7,861 nucleotides of DNA, taken from NCBI GenBank assembly GCA_943908405.1, contig CALTTE010000080.1:1-7861 (forward strand), in the 5' to 3' direction. The DNA comes from an uncultured Moraxella sp. (GTDB lineage: Bacteria; Pseudomonadota; Gammaproteobacteria; Pseudomonadales; Moraxellaceae). This document shows, in pieces, positions 6,059-7,861 of the stretch. The notes under the pieces were generated by a model that had not been told where the DNA came from, made no database searches, and saw only the letters and a list, made by a program, of their open reading frames with translations. Within the stretch, counting starts at the first letter, position 1. Every line of letters begins with the position of its first letter. The position numbers and the translations under genes were made by a program.

Positions 6059-7078
6059 TTACCCAAATTGTTTATATTTGTAAATATCCACAGGCGTTTT
6101 ATAGGGGCGATGGGGCAACTCTTGTACCAATTTTGGCACCAAATAGCCAGACAACCGCTCAAGTAGTTCCCAGTATAATTGCACTGCTTGGCTTTCATCA
6201 ATCTCAAAGTGGCTTGCTCCTGCCACTTTATCCAATAGATGCAGATAATAAGGCAACACCCCGCAAGCAAGCAATCTATGGCTTAATTTTGCCAAAATAT
6301 CAACACTATCATTAACCCCCTTTAATAGCACGCTTTGATTAAGCAAGGTAACATTGGCAGTTTTGAGCTTTTGGCACGCCCATTTTGTATCATTGCCAAG
6401 CTCATTGGGGTGATTGCTGTGAATGACCATCACCACCGCCTTATCAAGGGACGCCAATAAATCCAGCAATTCATCATCTACTCTATCAGGCAACACCACA
6501 GGCAGGCGAGTATGTAGGCGTATGGTGCTAATGTTTGTGCTTGCCAATGCTTGCAAAAATGCCTTCAATCGCCGATTAGAGACGCACAAAGGGTCGCCAC
6601 CGCTTAAAATCACTTCATTGACTTGGGGGCAAGCATTGATGTACGTCAAAGTATTATGCAATTCATCGCCCTTTGGCAAATTGGCGTGATAATCAAAATG
6701 CTGGCGAAAGCAGTAACGGCAATGAATGGCACACGCTCCTGTTAGCGTAATTAGCACCCTAGATTGGTATTTGTGCAACAGCCCCTTGATGGGATTGTGG
6801 TCATTTTCTGCCAGTGGGTCGGTAGTATAGCCGTTTTTGATAATCCGCTCATCTTGACTTGGCAACACTTGCTTTAATAAAGGGTCGTCCAAATCTCCTT
6901 TAGCCATCTTGTCGGCAAACGCATAAGGCACTTTTAGGGCAAATTTCGGCGGTATGGCAAAACGTGTCATAAGCTTTGATTTATCTAATGCCAAATAATC
7001 ACACAGCGTGTCAATATCATCAATCAAATTTGCCAATTGTCCCTGCCACGATGGCAAAGTTAGGGTATTTATGGTCAT
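6059..7078 (-). CDS. epmB: EpmB, EF-P-specific lysine 2,3-aminomutase (radical SAM)
   Basis: A 339-residue cytoplasmic radical SAM enzyme, close to the E. coli EpmB (YjeK) length. It isomerises (S)-alpha-lysine to (R)-beta-lysine, which EpmA then attaches to EF-P. The radical SAM cluster motif CAIHCRYC (Cys116, Cys120, Cys123) is intact. It is followed by LSGGDPL (158-164), which fits the SAM-binding glycine-rich strand. The C-terminal VPKL...PYKTP segment (314-329) matches the family; by comparison with E. coli, Lys327 is the likely PLP-binding lysine (inferred). The protein lacks the extra terminal domains of clostridial lysine 2,3-aminomutases, as expected for EpmB. It is divergent from efp with a 68-bp gap, the classic arrangement. 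The chosen ATG at 7076-7078 has no recognisable Shine-Dalgarno sequence; another ATG slightly upstream is out of frame. Low, poorly initiated expression would suit a catalytic partner of an abundant substrate, but this is inference. Confidence 0.97.
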   Translation of the reverse strand: MTINTLTLPSWQGQLANLIDDIDTLCDYLALDKSKLMTRFAIPPKFALKVPYAFADKMAKGDLDDPLLKQVLPSQDERIIKNGYTTDPLAENDHNPIKGLLHKYQSRVLITLTGACAIHCRYCFRQHFDYHANLPKGDELHNTLTYINACPQVNEVILSGGDPLCVSNRRLKAFLQALASTNISTIRLHTRLPVVLPDRVDDELLDLLASLDKAVVMVIHSNHPNELGNDTKWACQKLKTANVTLLNQSVLLKGVNDSVDILAKLSHRLLACGVLPYYLHLLDKVAGASHFEIDESQAVQLYWELLERLSGYLVPKLVQELPHRPYKTPVDIYKYKQFG

Positions 7079-7146
7079 TGTGCATTTATTTTGTTATCAA
7101 GGTGTGCTATTATAGCTTGTTTTTTACAAATTTTTTAAGGTGTTTT
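7079..7146. promoter_or_regulatory. Divergent epmB/efp promoter region with shared palindromic -10
   Basis: The 68-bp gap centres on the inverted repeat GCTAT-T-ATAGC at 7106-7116. On the minus strand it gives TATAAT (7114-7109), a perfect -10 for epmB, with TTAAAA at 7138-7133 as a 4/6 -35 at 18 bp. On the plus strand it gives TGC-TATTAT (7105-7113), an extended -10 for efp with a poor -35 (TTTATT at 7085-7090, 17 bp). The two -10 boxes overlap by five bases, so RNA polymerase should be able to fire in only one direction at a time. Leaders would be about 25 bases on each side. No operator is recognised. Confidence 0.7.
7137..7142 (+). promoter_or_regulatory. Ribosome binding site fixing the efp start
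   Basis: AAGGTG ends four bases before the ATG at 7147. It selects this ATG over the long in-frame extension that begins at 6976, which would overlap epmB and has no homology to EF-P. Confidence 0.8.
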
Positions 7147-7716
7147 ATGGCAAGTTTTTCTACCAATGAATTTAAAGCAGGCTTAAAGGTAATGCTTGAT
7201 GGCAATCCTTGTTCTATTTTAGAAAATGAATACGTTAAACCAGGCAAAGGTCAAGCCTTTAACCGTGTTAAATTGCGTAACCTAAAAACAGGTAAAGTGC
7301 TAGAGCAAACCTTCAAATCAGGCGACAGCCTAGAGGGAGCAGATGTTGTTGATAGCGAGATGAATTATTTGTACAACGACGGCGAGTTTTGGCATTTTAT
7401 GCACCCTGAAACCTTTGAACAAATGCAAGCCGACAAAAACGCAATGGGTGATGCCGCCCAATGGCTCAAAGAAAATTCCAACGCCCTTTGCACCATCACC
7501 TTATTTAATGGTGCGCCATTATCGGTAACCCCACCCAATTTTGTGGAGCTTGAGATTGTTGAAACCGACCCTGGCGTGCGTGGCGATACCTCAGGCGGTG
7601 GTGGCAAACCTGCCAAATTAGAAACAGGGGCGGTGGTGCGTGTGCCGTTATTTGTCCAACAAAACGAAGTGGTCAAAGTAGACACGAGAACTGGTGAGTA
7701 TTTGTCTAGGGTGTAA
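7147..7716 (+). CDS. efp: Translation elongation factor P (EF-P)
   Basis: A 189-residue EF-P, the normal length, with strong similarity to E. coli EF-P along its whole length. EF-P binds between the ribosomal P and E sites and promotes peptide-bond formation at proline stretches. Domain I (about 1-65) carries the loop YVKPGKGQAF, in which Lys34 (codon 7246-7248) is the residue that is beta-lysylated by EpmA using EpmB product. Domain II (about 66-128) includes YLYNDGEFWHFM, and domain III (about 129-189) includes TPPNFVELEI and the conserved C-terminal VDTRTGEYLSRV. A Lys at 34 rather than Arg fits the EpmAB route and agrees with the divergent epmB. The start is set by AAGGTG at 7137-7142 and by family alignment. 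The gene is monocistronic, ending at a strong terminator 28 bases after the stop. EpmA and the hydroxylase EpmC are not in the window. Confidence 0.99.
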   Translation: MASFSTNEFKAGLKVMLDGNPCSILENEYVKPGKGQAFNRVKLRNLKTGKVLEQTFKSGDSLEGADVVDSEMNYLYNDGEFWHFMHPETFEQMQADKNAMGDAAQWLKENSNALCTITLFNGAPLSVTPPNFVELEIVETDPGVRGDTSGGGGKPAKLETGAVVRVPLFVQQNEVVKVDTRTGEYLSRV

Positions 7717-7743
7717 CTTGTTTGCTTAGTAAATAGATCCATT

Positions 7744-7769
7744 AAAACCGTCCTTTGGGGCGGTTTTTT
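7744..7769 (+). terminator. Intrinsic terminator of efp
   Basis: AAAACCGTCC (7744-7753) pairs with GGGCGGTTTT (7758-7767) around a 4-base TTTG loop, with one T-G wobble, and a six-T run occupies 7764-7769. It starts 27 bases after the efp stop. The A-run on the left gives a T-rich tail on the minus strand too, so it could also stop a convergent transcript coming from beyond the right edge. Confidence 0.92.
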
Positions 7770-7806
7770 ATGTAGCTTAATACAACAACAAGACTTAACC
7801 ACCCAT

Positions 7807-7861
7807 TTGGCGGTTGGCGGTTGGCGGTTGGCGGTTGGCGGTTGGCGGTTGGCGGTTGGCG
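7807..7861. repeat. TTGGCGG heptanucleotide tandem array at the right edge
   Basis: Seven perfect copies of TTGGCGG (7807-7855) and six bases of an eighth reach the last base of the window. The true length is therefore unknown. The unit is not a multiple of three, and all forward frames cycle through the same peptide (LAVGGWR), while reverse frames read PPTANRQ with no stops. On the minus strand one frame exits the array as CGC CAA ATG GGT GGT TAA, so it could be the 3' end of a gene lying beyond the edge. No gene can be called from what is visible. Confidence 0.93.

Noticed and set aside
6976..7146. Upstream in-frame extension of efp starting at 6976
   Set aside because: It overlaps the 5' part of epmB, has no EF-P homology, and the AAGGTG at 7137-7142 with full family alignment fixes the start at 7147.
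7365..7802. 145-codon open frame antisense to efp
   Set aside because: It is a shadow of the conserved efp frame and runs across the terminator; its translation shows no domain and its GTG start has no ribosome binding site.

Overview
The window reads as ordinary chromosome of a gammaproteobacterium, most likely a member of the Moraxellaceae such as Moraxella. The grounds are moderate-to-low G+C, A+T-rich gaps full of short direct repeats, a FimX-type type IV pilus regulator, and a divergent epmB/efp pair whose EF-P carries the PGKGQ loop of the lysylated class. The genus is inference; the class is well supported. No rRNA, tRNA, CRISPR array, insertion sequence, phage or toxin/antitoxin gene is visible.

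Layout, left to right: (1) 1-355, gene-free, with a 14-bp tandem array at the window edge, a 15-bp duplication and a small hairpin-forming repeat. (2) 356-1270 (-), a MoxR-family AAA+ ATPase. (3) 1271-1618, gene-free. (4) 1619-3715 (-), a 698-residue receiver/PAS/GGDEF/EAL protein in which all three catalytic or phosphorylation signatures are degenerate: a FimX-like regulator. (5) 3716-4072, gene-free, with repeated TACCAATG words and a candidate promoter. (6) 4073-5827 (-), a 584-residue protein of unknown function with a helical N-terminal part, an Asn-rich linker and a beta-rich C-terminal domain. (7) 5828-6058, gene-free and repeat-rich. (8) 6059-7078 (-), EpmB, the lysine 2,3-aminomutase of EF-P modification. 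(9) 7079-7146, a 68-bp divergent promoter region. (10) 7147-7716 (+), EF-P, followed by a strong terminator. (11) 7807-7861, a TTGGCGG heptanucleotide array running off the right edge.

Functionally there are two pairs and one single gene. epmB and efp form a modification-enzyme/substrate pair: EpmB makes (R)-beta-lysine, which EpmA (not in this window) attaches to Lys34 of EF-P, and EF-P then rescues ribosomes stalled at proline runs. The FimX-like protein and the unknown 584-residue protein sit in tandem on the same strand and may act together in c-di-GMP/type IV pilus control; that is inference. The MoxR ATPase has none of its usual partner genes on the downstream side inside the window.

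The strongest local signals are a near-palindromic -10 box shared by the divergent epmB and efp promoters, the inactive-looking FimX-like protein that has also lost the Arg of its EAL signature, and simple-sequence tandem arrays at both extreme ends. The latter suggest that the window is a whole contig broken at repeats, or that it is flanked by slippage-prone loci.
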